From Lithodes maja (Eukaryota > Arthropoda > Malacostraca > Decapoda > Lithodidae), in contig JBAKBP010012293.1 in the NCBI GenBank assembly GCA_037953745.1, positions 1-64,000 on the forward strand: a stretch of 64,000 bases of DNA, read 5' to 3'. Below, one piece after another: positions 1 through 10,481 of this stretch. A program made the position numbers and the translations under genes. The notes under the pieces were generated by a model, which was not told the DNA's origin, made no database searches, and was given only the letters and a program-made list of their open reading frames with translations. Numbering within the stretch: the first letter of the stretch is position 1; each line of letters starts with the position of its first letter.

Positions 1-1002
1 CTGACAAAGCTGAACTCTTTGCTCAAACTTTCGGTAAAAACTCCACCTTGGGTGATTCCAGTGCTATTCCTCCCTCCCCACCCCCCTCTCTCCTACTTAT
101 GCCTATTATCCTAATTTCTTCTAAAGATGTACTTTCCATCCTCTCTGGGCTTATTACTAAGAAGGTGTACGGTCAGGATGGTGTTCCTCCTGGTGTACTC
201 AAAAACTGTTCTTCCGTGCTGACTCCCTGCTTAGGCAAACTCTTTCGTCTCTGTCTATCCTCTAACGTCTTCCCTTCTTGCTGGAAGTTTGCTCTCATTC
301 AACCTGTCCCAAAGAAGGGTGACCGCTCTCAACCTTCCAACTATCATCCTATTCCTCTCATCTCTTGTATCTCTAAAGTTTTTGAGACTATTCTTACTTC
401 GAAAATTCATAAGCATTTCTCTTCTCATATTATACTCAGATCGCCAGGTATGGCTTCCTTAACCCACTGAGCCCCAGCTAGTTTATAATAAATGTACCAC
501 CCAGGACCAGCAGGTTTTGAAAATTTGTTTTTTTCCAGAAACAATTGGGACTGGGTTAGGAATGAAGGAAAACTCACAAAAAAACGATCCCCTAGGTCAT
601 TAAGGGGTTCTACGGTGCGCCCGAAAGTCGGATTTACAAGAGGGGAAAATTTAAGGCAAAAACACAAAACAAAAGTTTTTGCGCACTCACGCACACACGG
701 TTGGACTTTGAGAGTTTTCAAACATCGGCATGGTTGCGTGGGATACTTACACAGTTCCTATACAAATCTGAGCCCTCTAGGTGCAATAGGACCGGAGTAA
801 TTAACAGTGACGACACGTTGTCGTCGCTGAGGTTTAGCGTTACATACATTGCCGACAACAACGTGTCATCGCTGGGGTTCAGTGGGTTAAGGATCGCTCT
901 ACTGGAGATCTTCTTTCATATCTTACTAACTCTTGGTCATCCTCCTTTTGGGACTTCGGTGAGACCTTTTCTATTGCGCTAGACATATTGAAGGCATTCG
1001 AT
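1..1002 (+). pseudogene. LINE-B (Jockey-like) RT fragment, copy A
   Basis: The 48-458 stretch translates to the palm-entry part of a non-LTR reverse transcriptase, with the block PVPKKGDRSQPSNY followed by the KVFETIL helix. The frame is then interrupted by a 424-bp MITE (463-886). After the MITE the RT continues at 891 as TGDLLSYLTNSW and reaches the motif A region (IALDILKAFD), where K replaces the usual S. It breaks off at about 1002. The catalytic YADD region is absent. The same family occurs at 19919, 36545, 43226 and 59246. This is a dead fragment; the host role is none that I can see. Confidence 0.88.
463..886. mobile_element. TTAA-flanked MITE, family M1
   Basis: The element starts CCCACTGAGCCCCAGC and ends in the near-perfect inverse GCTGGGGTTCAGTGGG. 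It is flanked on both sides by TTAA (459-462 and 887-890). Uninterrupted LINE-B copies read straight through this point with a single TTAA, so the insertion and its target duplication are directly visible. The TTAA target and the terminal CCC are typical of piggyBac-superfamily elements. It has no coding capacity and is non-autonomous. Assignment to piggyBac is inference from termini only. Confidence 0.88.
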
Positions 1003-1309
1003 ATAAGAGTTATAAGAGTTATAAGAGTTTTTACCGTATTTTGTCATTATTCTGTAATTCAATTCCATTCTCTCGTATTTTATTTGTGTATTTCTATGTA
1101 ATATTCCCTAATATCAATAAGTCCTTTTCCTTTATCCGTATAATGTATTCTGCTTAGTATAAGGTTTATCCTTAGAACGTGGTGATCACTTAAATTACAT
1201 AAATGTGTTAATAGGTCTACTCAGTCTTTTTTAAACCTATCCTATAATTACCTTACCTCAGAGAATCTAATCTCTTTACAATAGTACTACTCGGCTAAAT
1301 TATAAGAGG
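1003..1309. other. AT-rich spacer with short tandem repeat
   Basis: Right after the LINE-B break there are about three tandem copies of a 9-bp unit, TTATAAGAG. The rest is AT-rich and shows no gene or recognisable repeat. Confidence 0.5.
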
Positions 1310-1313
1310 TTAA

Positions 1314-1682
1314 GGGGAGATGGGTCATTTTTCTGGTCCCCCTTCTTTCTCATGTTTAGCCTCATTACTTTTCTGATTATAAGAAGTTCGGCCCATTAGT
1401 TTGGCGATTTTAAGAGCTTTCGCCTCATTTCTTTGTCAATATTAAGACTGTTCGTGTTATGTTATTTAGGTGTCGGTTTTATCCTGGCGAGCGATAGCGA
1501 GCTTGTAATTCAAGAAGAACCGGCCTTCGGCCGGAACATTTTTCTATTGAAAAATTTGCAAATATATCTTGAAGGCGTGTCTTGGGGGAGTTTTATTTAA
1601 GCTTGATGGAGGTCTAGGGAGGAAACTAATATAATTATAAAAAAAATCATAAATGAGCAAATATAAGTCAACCAATTCCCCC
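1314..1682 (+). mobile_element. TTAA-flanked MITE, family M2
   Basis: This is a 369-bp element between TTAA sites at 1310-1313 and 1683-1686, with ends GGGGAGATGGG and an approximate inverse. It has an internal hairpin, CCGGCCTTCGGCCGG, and a block GCGAGCGATAGCGAGC shared with copies at 30799-31116, 51546-51842 and 61366-61725. No open frame of note. Five copies including the duplicate make M2 the commonest small element here. A piggyBac-like origin is inferred from the TTAA target only. Confidence 0.83.
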
Positions 1683-1702
1683 TTAAGGCAAAGTATATAC
1701 TA

Positions 1703-2134
1703 GGTTGTTGTTGTTGTTGTTGTTGTTCCCCAGGCTGTCTGACCGAGCAGCCCGAAGGTCCCGAGCAAGGCCAAGGCCATAACCGAGAGCCCCCACAGAA
1801 CCCTCCCTGCTTACCACTAAGAAAGCCCAGGTGACCGAAGCCGCTTCCAGGCGAGGAGCTGAGGAGGGTGTGGAAACGCCCGGGACACCATAGCCTCACC
1901 CAAGGCCCTGTGCCCCTCAACAATTATGAAGGGAAAGTTGAGGGGCAAAGGAAAAATGTGACGCTTTGGCTCCCAGTCTGCCAACCTCGATATTGGCAGT
2001 AAGGAGATCAATCCACGGAAGAGACGCCATCACATGAGATCTTGGAAATGTAAAGTAAAAGGAATAGTCAGAGTAAGCTATGGGTATGGCAAAGAACGCT
2101 CAACTCCCATTCTGTTAGACAAGCCCAACACCAC
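1703..2134 (-). repeat. Dispersed repeat with (CAA)n tail
   Basis: Read on the minus strand this 430-bp unit starts near GTGGTGTTGGGCTTG and ends in about eight CAA units. The same body and tail occur on the plus strand at 44968-45384 and 56109-56528, and in the duplicate at 39131-39562. A fixed body with a simple-repeat 3' tail suggests a retroposon: a SINE, or the 3' end of a LINE. No RNA polymerase III boxes were seen, so the class is left open. Open frames here are incidental. Confidence 0.75.
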
Positions 2135-2514
2135 AGTATATGCTAGGTTAGATAGGTCGGCTTAGGGTATGCTGGGTTAATATAGTGTTGGTTTACAGGT
2201 ATATAATACACTTGGTATAGCGCATATACCTTCACCTACACTAGCTGGTTCTTTACAATTAATATTATAGACCTAAAGTTTCTTCTGATTTCTGTATCTG
2301 GGTTCTAGGATATGATCATGATCGCATCCTAAATTGAAGTTGGTTCAAAACTTTGTGAGATATCTTGTTTACAGACAAACAGACAAACAAACGGAAACAA
2401 AAACATAAACTTCAGGTTAGGATGATATGATTGGTCAATTATTCTAACAATTGATGCTTTCTTTCAGCTAGCAGTAAATATGAACAGTCAGCTACACATT
2501 CATGGACCCCCATA
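2135..2514. other. Unassigned spacer
   Basis: No gene is visible. A short GTTAG-rich stretch lies at 2140-2180, and a repeated ACAAACAGACAAAC-like stretch near 2375 is followed by AT-rich DNA. Confidence 0.4.
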
Positions 2515-2520
2515 AGAGAG

Positions 2521-2559
<39 letters not shown>
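2515..2559. repeat. (GA)n microsatellite
   Basis: A run of GA dinucleotides with one interruption (AAG). The duplicate copy near 39942-39982 is uninterrupted and of different length. Confidence 0.95.
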
Positions 2560-2595
2560 TCACTTGGTCGAATTTTACCCTCGTTTGTATATCTG

Positions 2596-2745
2596 TTTGT
2601 CTGTAAGCAGGAAATCTCAACCGATGTTCACGAAAATTACTGGGCAGATAGGATATGCACCATGGAAGCGGTGATTCCATTTAGGAGGCGATCGGTAGAG
2701 CACATACCTCCGCCACCGTAGGAGGAGATATGCGCTCTACCGAGT
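2596..2745 (+). repeat. Dispersed repeat, shared with 7722-7862
   Basis: The block around GATAGGATATGCACCA, followed by an interrupted AGGAGGCGATCG and a CTCTACC-rich end, recurs in diverged form at 7722-7862. It contains a small inverted pair around CGGTAGAGC and GCTCTACCG. Origin unknown; possibly an old element end. Confidence 0.55.
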
Positions 2746-2902
2746 GTACTTTTAGTAGTTTTTGTTGTTTTCTCCTGCTATCTGTGGCGACAGGGTGGCT
2801 CCACAACAGACTGGGTGGAGGGGAGGCAAAGGGGGGTTTAGAGGATTGGTGAGAGTGGGGAAATTAAATACACCCTCTTACCAGTAGACCTCTCTCTCTC
2901 TC

Positions 2903-2981
2903 TGGAGGTGGTCGACAGTAATTCAATTGCTACGATTAAGAACAGACTGGACGATCACCTGATGAAGATTGGATTAATATG
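2903..2981 (+). pseudogene. Possible LINE 3'-end coding remnant
   Basis: A 25-codon frame reads EVVDSNSIATIKNRLDDHLM and then ends in a stop shortly after. The pattern of a polar linker, an FK/IK-N-RLD helix and a stop is typical of the extreme C-terminus of CR1/L2-type RT proteins. Nothing upstream continues the frame. It is short, so chance similarity is possible. The duplicate carries it as well. Confidence 0.35.
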
Positions 2982-3255
2982 AATTAATCCGTAGGCTTGT
3001 GTAATTTCCATTTCAAACTAATTTATTTGTATACTCTATAAAAACTTTCCTTGCGGGCATTTCCTGACCCATAAGGTTACACTTCATCCTATTTTCTGGT
3101 ACGGCTTTTTAGCCGGAAGGAGCGGAGGGTGAGGAGAGAGCGGTCAACTTTACTTTCTTATTCTTCCACTATAAACTGCCCCTGCCTAGTAGTTTTAAGG
3201 CCTTACCACCAAGTTGGTACTGCAAGGTATGTGTGGTCTGAGGTTTATGTGTTAA

Positions 3256-3896
3256 GGGTACTTCACACAGTCAGGAATGCGAGCTAGAACCACTAGGAAT
3301 AGCTGAAAATTCGGATTCCTGGGCCTATTCGCGGTGAAAATCTATACTCCAAGTGACTCTAGCGATATCCTAGTGATTCCTGGTACACTCCCAGTGACTC
3401 CAAACCAGTCCCGGCCGATTGGCCCTGTCCGACAAAATGTTCACCGTGTTTAAGGTTCTCGCCGCGAATCGGACCACTCCCAGTGATTCCCAGTGATGCC
3501 CAGTGATTTCCCAGTGAGTCCTGGTGATTCTGGTATGAACTGGAACTGAAACCAAAAGCTGTCCGCGAATCAGATACGAAACACTGAGCATCACCAGGAT
3601 TCACTGGGAGTCACTGGGGAATCACTGGGAATCAACTGGGAGTCACTGGGAATGGTCCGATTCGTGGCTAGAACTTTAAACACGGTGAACATTTTGTCGG
3701 ACAGGGCGAATCGGCCGCGAGTGGTTTGGAGTCACTGGGAGTCTAACAGGAATCACTAGGATATCGCTAGAGCCACTAGGATATAGCGAGAGTCACTAGG
3801 AGTCATCGAATTTTCACCGCGAATAGGGCCAGGAATCCAAATTTTCAGCTACTCCTAGTGATTCTAGCTCGCATTCGTGACTGTGTGAAGTACCCT
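3256..3896. mobile_element. Fold-back TTAA element, family M3
   Basis: The left end GGGTACTTCACACAGTCA and its inverse at 3878-3895 form the start of inverted arms that match for about 90 bp or more, including the block TATTCGCGGTGAAAAT. Flanking TTAA sites are at 3252-3255 and 3897-3900. The middle is filled with variants of CACTGGGA in both orientations, giving a fold-back element of 641 bp. No protein is encoded. A related, more diverged element is at 6062-6435. Confidence 0.83.
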
Positions 3897-4120
3897 TTAA
3901 TAAATATATTATTCATATTAACCTGTAATACTTCTCACGTGAAAGTATAATATACAGTATACAGGTAGTTAACTTTTCATGGTCAAACATTATAAATAGG
4001 CCTAGTATTAACCTGGGTAAGTACAATTCCCCACAAGACATTGTATTCACCCAGTGATTGTGTGTAGAGAAGGAAATTACGGTAGTTCAGGTAATTAAAT
4101 AATGTGAACAATGTATGGTC

Positions 4121-5557
4121 TATCTATCTATCTATTGCCCGACGCCGTGATCCCCGAAGGGGTGGCCACGAACGAACCGCCCCCATGCACCTCTGTCCCC
4201 AGTCAGTCGACGCCCCTCCTCCCAACCAGCACCGCCTTCGTTTATGTAGTTCCTCACTCCATCCTTCCACCTCATATTCGGTCTACCTCTCCCCCTCTGT
4301 CCCTCCACCTCGCTCTCGTACACCCTCTTATTCATTCTCTCGCTTTCCATACGTTCCATATGGCCGAACCATCTCAAGTTGTTCCTTTTCACACTTTCCA
4401 GCACATCTACCTCCACACCACACCTCCTTCTTACTTCCTCATTAGTCTGTCTATCCCTCCATGTAACTCCGCACGCACTTCTTAAGTAATTCATTTCCAC
4501 TGCTCTCACTCTTGGTCTGAGTCTCTCAACCAACGTCCATGCTTCGCTTCCGTAAGTCAGTGTCGGGATTACCACACTGTCATGCAAGGACTTCTTCACT
4601 TCCATACTGACCACCCTATTTCTTGTTACTGCTTTTAGCGTTCCTACAACCCTCTTCCCCTGTTGTACCCTCTCCCGCACCTCTTCATCCATAGTCCCAT
4701 CTTTACTCAACACACTGCCCAGATACTTAAAAGAGTTGACGATCTCAATAGCCTGACCGTTCAGCTTCACCTCACACTCTGTGACTTCACCCCTTTCGAA
4801 GACCATAACCTTGCTCTTCCCCGTATTTACCTTCAAATTCCGTTTTTCGCACACTGTTCCAAACTCATTTACCAGACCCTGCAACTCCCATTCATTATCA
4901 CTCATCAGAACTGTATCATCCGCAAACAGCAGTATAGGTAGCTTCCACTCAATTCCCTCCCTTTTCAGCGATACACCAACATCCACTGCTCTTGCTAGTA
5001 TTTCTTTCATAACTCCATCCATATATACAGTAAACAACCACGGGGACATCACACACCCCTGTTTCAAACCAACATTCAGGTCAAAGAACTCGCTCTGCTC
5101 ACTCTCCACACGTACTGCCGCCTGTGCACCCTCATACATGCTCTTCACTGCTTTCAGCAACTTGCCCTCTACTCCGTATATTCTAAGTACTTTCCACAAA
5201 CCTTCTCTATCCACTCTGTCATAGGCCTTCTCCAAGTCCATAAAGGCAACATACACCTTTTGTTTCTTCTCCAGATACTTCTCCACAACACAATTCATGG
5301 TAAAAGTCTAATCTACACATCCTCTTCCCTTCCTAAAACCTCCCTGCTCGTCGCCTATCCATTTCTCCGTTCTCACTCTCACTCTCTCAATCACTACCCT
5401 ACTGTATACCTTCCCTACTACGCTTAGAAGACATATTCCTCGGTGGTTACCACACACTCCTCTTTCCCCTTTGCCCTTATATAGGGGGACTATTATGCCA
5501 GTATTCCAGTCATCGGGTGCACTCCCCTTCTCCCATGCTAGTTTGCACATTTTCCAT
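4121..5557 (-). mobile_element. 5'-truncated RTE-type retrotransposon with RT frame
   Basis: The minus-strand frame runs from about 5550 to 4132. It is open except for one in-frame TAG at 5308-5310, where related RTs usually have Gln (GRGCVD-stop). It carries motif A (AFMDLEKAYDRV), motif B (GLKQGCVMSPWLF), motif C (FADD) and the C-terminal block LRWFGHMERM. The 5' endonuclease part is missing. The stop codon TAG merges with a (GATA)n tail at 4121-4133, as is usual for RTE elements. A 10-bp direct repeat, ATGTATGGTC, flanks it (4111-4120 and 5558-5567). The duplicate segment has this target only once (41534-41543), so the element's limits are certain. It probably inserted by target-primed reverse transcription. 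Confidence 0.93.
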
Positions 5558-5567
5558 ATGTATGGTC

Positions 5568-6061
5568 AATGTTACAATACTCTACTTGTAGTCTACACGT
5601 TCTGCAACTCCCCTTACCTAACATAACGAGAATGGTGGATACGTGTTTGGCTTGGTTGTTTAGGGCCCGTTATAGTCGCCGGTTAATTGTCTAGATGTTC
5701 TGCAACTCCCCTGACCTAACCTAAGCAAAGTAACACAGCCTATAAGTGTTACCTATATTAGGTCATCTTATGAAATATTACAGAACTAGGTAACGAATGA
5801 AAAGAAGAAAGTGGGAATGATTAACTATCCACTATTTAGACAATAGTTTAAATATATTTGTTTCTTAAAGTATAGTAAGCATTGATATTATGACCTTACG
5901 GTACATAATAATACAGACTTATCGTATTATATTAATGTCTGTAATGATGTATGAATACAGTCATAATACTTAATGACGATATTAGAGGACTGTAGTTATA
6001 GTGTCCGTGGGTCGGTGGTAAGTGTGCATGTGGCTTGGCACAGCTTGGGGGCCCCTTATAT
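5568..6061. other. Spacer without recognised features
   Basis: AT-rich sequence with no coding signal and no repeat that I recognise apart from being part of the large duplication. Confidence 0.5.
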
Positions 6062-6435
6062 AGGGGCTCTTCACAATGGGGGCCATGCCTGGCATGCGAG
6101 ATCTCATTCCAAACAAATCCCAGTGATGCTCGGTGATTGCCAGTGACTCCTATCTAATTCCCAGTGATACCTATATTACTCCTATCGAATCGTATATTAC
6201 AGTAAAAATCCAAATTTTCAAATTTTCAGTCACTCGCACTTCATTCCTGGTTTTATCCAGGTGATTCCCAGTGATTCCCAGTGACTCCCATTGATTCGCA
6301 GGTACACTCCCAGTGGTTCCTACGGTGTTGTGAGTCCACGGGGAATTGCAGACATTCGTGGTGTATTCCCAGGAATCACCAGGAATCATTACTCCTAGTG
6401 ATTCTAGCTCACATTCCTGACTGTGCGATGTACCC
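6062..6435. mobile_element. Diverged M3-family fold-back element
   Basis: The right end (CTAGCTCACATTCCTGACTG to TACCC) matches the right end of the M3 element and is followed by TTAA at 6436-6439. The left end, GGGGCTCTTCACAA followed by GCATGCGAG, is a diverged version of the M3 left arm. The middle contains several CCCAGTGATTCC-type units. The left target site is not a clean TTAA, so the left limit is approximate. Confidence 0.62.
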
Positions 6436-6439
6436 TTAA

Positions 6440-6466
6440 CTGTGTGTGTGTGTGTGTGTGTGTGTA
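6440..6466. repeat. (TG)n microsatellite
   Basis: About 13 TG units. The duplicate copy is far longer (42418-42482), which shows length change since duplication. Confidence 0.95.
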
Positions 6467-6659
6467 TTTTGAATACATAAATATAGAAAACCATCTGCGA
6501 ATTCCACATTCTCTCCCTGCATTATTTCAGTTCACTTATGAATGTAGTTTGCCATACATATTTTTGTTTGTATTATATTTTCTCTCACCCACTTCCTCTT
6601 TTCCTTTTAATTTCCTCTTCCTCTCTATTCGCCTGACGCAAATTGTCTTCTCACCTCTC

Positions 6660-7262
6660 TGCCACATTATATTACTTGCATTCACCTGATCTGCCATATT
6701 ATATTACTTGCATTCACCTGATCTGCCATATTATATTACTTGCATTCACCTGATCTGCCATATTATATTACTTGCATTCACCTGATCTGCCATATTATAT
6801 TACTTGCATTCACCTGATCTGCCATATTATATTACTTGCATTCACCTGATCTGCCATATTATATTACTTGCATTCACCTGATCTGCCATATTATATTACT
6901 TGCATTCACCTGATCTGCCATATTATATTACTTGCATTCACCTGATCTGCCATATTATATTACTTGCATTCACCTGAGCTGCCATATTATATTACTTGCA
7001 TTCACCTGATCTGCCATATTATATTACTTGCATTCACCTGATCTGCCATATTATATTACTTGCATTTACCTGATCTGCCATATTATATTACTTGCATTCA
7101 CCTGATCTGCCATATTATATTACTTGCATTCACCTGATCTGCCATATTATATTACTTGCATTTACCTGATCTGCCATATTATATTACTTGCATTCACCTG
7201 ATCTGCCATATTATATTACTTGCATTCACCTGATCTGCCATATTATATTACTTGCATTCACC
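6660..7262. repeat. 32-bp minisatellite, about 19 units
   Basis: The unit is GCCATATTATATTACTTGCA plus a 12-bp remainder, TTCACCTGATCT. Units are nearly identical with few variants (CACAT for CATAT in the first, GAGCT, TTTACC). The duplicate at 42678-43223 has about 17 units, mostly of the CACAT type. The array ends abruptly at 7262 and marks the right edge of the duplicated segment. Confidence 0.95.
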
Positions 7263-8045
7263 GTTTGACTATATACCTACGGCGGTATGCCGAAAGAAAC
7301 GGTCGGATCTCTCGTTAGTTGTGTTGTTCTTATTAATCAAGAGGATCAGAGGTGGTGGGTGGATATGGTTATCTAAATTTCAAGCAGAGTTATTTGTTAT
7401 GATAATAAGCTGCAAAGTTGATATTCAGATAGGTATGGACCACCAAATGTCCTGTGTCACTTTGGAGACAAAACTGGCATTCTCTATTAGGAGAAGCCCA
7501 CGACCGGTTATCTACATACAGTATATCCTTAATTATCAAAATGATGAACTGATTTTTGGCAGCTATATATATGTTTACCATAGAAAGGTCTCACTATATA
7601 CTGTAATTTGATGAAAGGCGAACCTTTATACCCAATATTGCAAAGGTTGAGTGTTATAATACATGTGATTTGCCATCTTAGTTATTTAGATGCCGAGGTA
7701 ATACCTAACAAAAATATATATAAACCTGATGTTCATGAACGTTGGTGGGAAGATAGGATATGCACCACAGAAGAAGAGACTCAAATTAAGAGGAGATCGA
7801 GAAGAACATGTAGATCTATCATATTAATTATAAAGAACCAGCCAGCGTAGGCACTCTACCAAGTGCCGTTCTGGTTTACTTATACAGTATATCCTGTAAG
7901 CCAACACTATATCTAACCTTGTCTTTGTCTAAACCTCGTCAAATTAAACCAAGTAGGAACATTTTATACAAATTAAGTTATTTGAAATAAGGTAATCGTA
8001 GGATTGATTTAGGAAAGAATAGTTAGGGAAGACTGAGTAAAACTG
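7263..8045. other. Spacer with diverged dispersed repeat (7722-7862)
   Basis: The only feature I can name is the diverged copy at 7722-7862 of the repeat at 2596-2745 (shared core AAGATAGGATATGCACCA). A 119-codon frame at 7252-7611 has no recognisable motif, begins inside the minisatellite, and is probably chance. Confidence 0.5.
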
Positions 8046-8049
8046 TTAA

Positions 8050-8257
8050 CCCCTTCTGTACCGGTGACGTCTTCTTTGTTTCTTTTTCGTGCTATATTAA
8101 GACGATTCTGTGCAGTTTAAAATGGATCGGTGGTAGTAAAAAGGGTTAAGTGAGATAGTTCGAAGCCTGGTTAATGCTAGAGTCCCTCTTGAAACTGAAT
8201 ATAGTTGTCTATTAATAATCTAAATAAAGGAAAAGGACGTTGCCGGTACAGAAGGGG
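8050..8257. mobile_element. TTAA-flanked MITE, family M6
   Basis: A 208-bp element with ends CCCCTTCTGTACCGG and CCGGTACAGAAGGGG, between TTAA sites at 8046-8049 and 8258-8261. Its middle block recurs in inverted orientation relative to the end at 45487-45590. It does not encode protein. The termini resemble the TTAA-CCC pattern of piggyBac relatives. Confidence 0.85.
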
Positions 8258-8935
8258 TTAACACATATTGCTGGCCGGCAGGCTCAAAACACAAAGCAAT
8301 TTACGAAGACAAACATTATACTGTACTGATTCAAATATGGACATAGTGATAATAGGAAATATTAAATATAAATTCAGGAATAATATACGAGAGAATGGAA
8401 GTGAACTACAGAATATTTAAAATATTCGGTAGAAATGTTTATAACAAATAAAAAACATAACCAAGGCAAATCAAAATAACACTAGCGTATACTGTAGGAG
8501 TCATAGACTGTAAAGGGGTCTATGGTAGGAGTGTAGGTGCCATTATATAACATAATTATTTAGTTTTATAGAGATAGGGAGAGGTATTATATGCGTATTA
8601 TATTGATAATACGAGAGAGAGAGAGAGAGAGAGAGGTGGAATTTTAGTTTAGGGGTAAAAGTGGGGGTAAGGTAACTACCCTACTACCCTGCTTCTACAC
8701 CCTCCTATTCGGCCCTCTGTAACCCCCACCCCTTTACTCTGGCTGGCATCTAGTCTTAAGAGGTACCAAACCAAAAAACAACAAGTTTTACTTAACGCAT
8801 TCACGTGGGGTCTATGGATTTGTTATGAGTGACTGTACTAATTTGTTATGAGTGACTGTACTAATTTGTTATGAGTGACTATAACTAACAGGGAAGGGTG
8901 GATAGCTATAAACCATTATGATTAAAAGCACCGTA
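8258..8935. other. Spacer with (GA)n and a 23-bp triplet repeat
   Basis: (GA)n lies at about 8611-8634. At about 8819-8881 there are nearly three tandem copies of a 23-bp unit, ATTTGTTATGAGTGACTG plus TACTA. No gene seen. Confidence 0.6.
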
Positions 8936-9130
8936 ACAACTCATCCTCACACCCGCCCATTGAATCCTGCTGTGTCCCTTCCCTCTCCTTCCCATCAAGC
9001 TACGCCATCTATGGGTCATATTCTACAAGATGATGAGGATGAGTGATCTTACTAATTTCAGAGCGAACAAAACATGCAGCGAAGTTACCATTAGGTGGCC
9101 CAGTCGGAAAGATGACCGACTGTACCATGA
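8936..9130 (+). repeat. Dispersed repeat, inverted partner of 31505-31705
   Basis: The reverse complement of this block matches 31505-31705 over about 190 bp, best in the stretch TGGGCCACCTAATGGTAA. The two lie in opposite orientation on either side of the BEL nest. This could be chance placement of two copies of one dispersed repeat, or inverted ends of something larger. I saw no direct repeats that would be BEL LTRs. Confidence 0.6.
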
Positions 9131-9590
9131 AGTTGAGTGGAGGATTAGGTACTGTACATATAAAAAAGTCGACCACTCAGATTGATTAGGATAGCCTTAA
9201 GTGTATTACTTTATAGCTTGGCCCCCCAGGATGTGGGAAATATCTTCCCACAGAAATTGTTACTGTATTATTCTCTTATATTTAGGACAACGGTTCGTTG
9301 TTTCAACGTATCAATCAAGCCAGTTGATATGTTTTGGCACAAATATAGAACGATACATTTTGGTACCTGTTCACTCATTATATTTCATTATAAATACGCA
9401 TATAATTAGTTGTAAATAATATTGGATAATTATACGTAACTATGTTATGTTTATCTACTAATAATGCAAGTAACATTATATTATACAGTATACATTATCG
9501 TAATATCATTGTCTTTATTCTATTACTGAGCGGAACTACTTAGGTATTCATCCGCTATTTTCTCCGATTCACCAGCCATTTTGACAAGGG
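9131..9590. other. AT-rich spacer
   Basis: No feature recognised. Short open frames at 9182-9419 show no motif. Confidence 0.4.
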
Positions 9591-9594
9591 TTAA

Positions 9595-10477
9595 ACCATA
9601 GAGTACATAATTGACCTAGAGGCAAAAGAAGACGCCACAAATCTGTAAATAGGGATCCGCGCGTTCGAGAGATGGCAGCACGATCACAAAGGACAATGGG
9701 AGGGGAGGGTCCCCACAAAGACATTATATTGACTATCCTTGGTCCCATTTATTCGTAATAATCCCTACCTTGTACTAATAACGCTATTAATAATCAATTG
9801 AACGTATATTCAGAGACTCTGTAGACATGACATAGTTAAATAGACATAAGTAGAGGCTACTGTAAAGGCCAGTCATCGTGTAATTGTAGTCATTATGAGG
9901 TGCACAAGCAGACCTCCTCCAACACCCGCCATTGTTGATGCGAGATTCGGGAGTTGCCAACGTCAACGGTGGGACAAAATATCCCTAGATGTCATAAGTA
10001 TAAATGTCCAGTTTTAGTGCTACTTTACAAATCAACATCTACATAACATGTAACATAATAATATATATTCAATATGACATTTTTATGTTGTTGTGTTGCT
10101 TGAAGGTATACAGCTTGCATCATATATGAGTATGTTTTATAGCGTATATGTATACTTATTGTTTTCATCTTGCTTATATATATATAATTTTATTACATAA
10201 TTTACAAGTGTTTTTACCAACAATAATTAACTCTTAAATACGTTCCCTCTTTAATCTATTGCTCCCTCGTTTTGTTTTGCGGATATTCCCTTAACTTTGG
10301 TAGCACTGCAGCAATTATCCAGCTGGCAGGTGCGCGCGGTGCACAGACTATCTATAATAAGGACAAGCTTTGGTTGTTATACCATACAACAGTGCTGCCA
10401 CCAAATCCCTAGGATGCGCGGAAAAATAACCGTGTGACGTCACGCTTTCGCCACTAGGTCATTATATACTCTATGGG
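9595..10477. mobile_element. TTAA-flanked element, family M4 (883 bp)
   Basis: The left end (ACCATAGAGTACATAATTGA) and the inverse of the right end (CCCATAGAGTATATAATGAC) match over about 35-45 bp, continuing into CCTAG and GGC. TTAA flanks both ends (9591-9594 and 10478-10481). The interior is AT-rich with no open frame of note, so it is non-autonomous or an eroded relic. Confidence 0.78.
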
Positions 10478-10481
10478 TTAA

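Larger units (their letters stand above)
1..7262. repeat. Segmental duplication, copy A
   Basis: This segment is repeated in the same orientation at 37429-43224, with an offset of 37428 at the left. Reading both copies side by side shows only scattered substitutions (for example near 2288, 3014 and 3144), different (GA)n, (TG)n and minisatellite lengths, and one large difference: an RTE insertion at 4121-5557 found only here. The right edge lies inside the 32-bp minisatellite. The left edge is outside the window. It could be a real duplication or two haplotypes assembled in series; sequence alone cannot decide. Confidence 0.93.

Noticed and set aside
4104..5224. Plus-strand Ser/Pro-rich frames
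   Set aside because: Shadows of the minus-strand RTE reverse transcriptase.
6423..6689. Open frames across (TG)n and the minisatellite
   Set aside because: The frames come from simple repeats and show no protein motif.
6660..7262. CRISPR-like array
   Set aside because: Units are uniform end to end with no variable spacers, and the context is eukaryotic.
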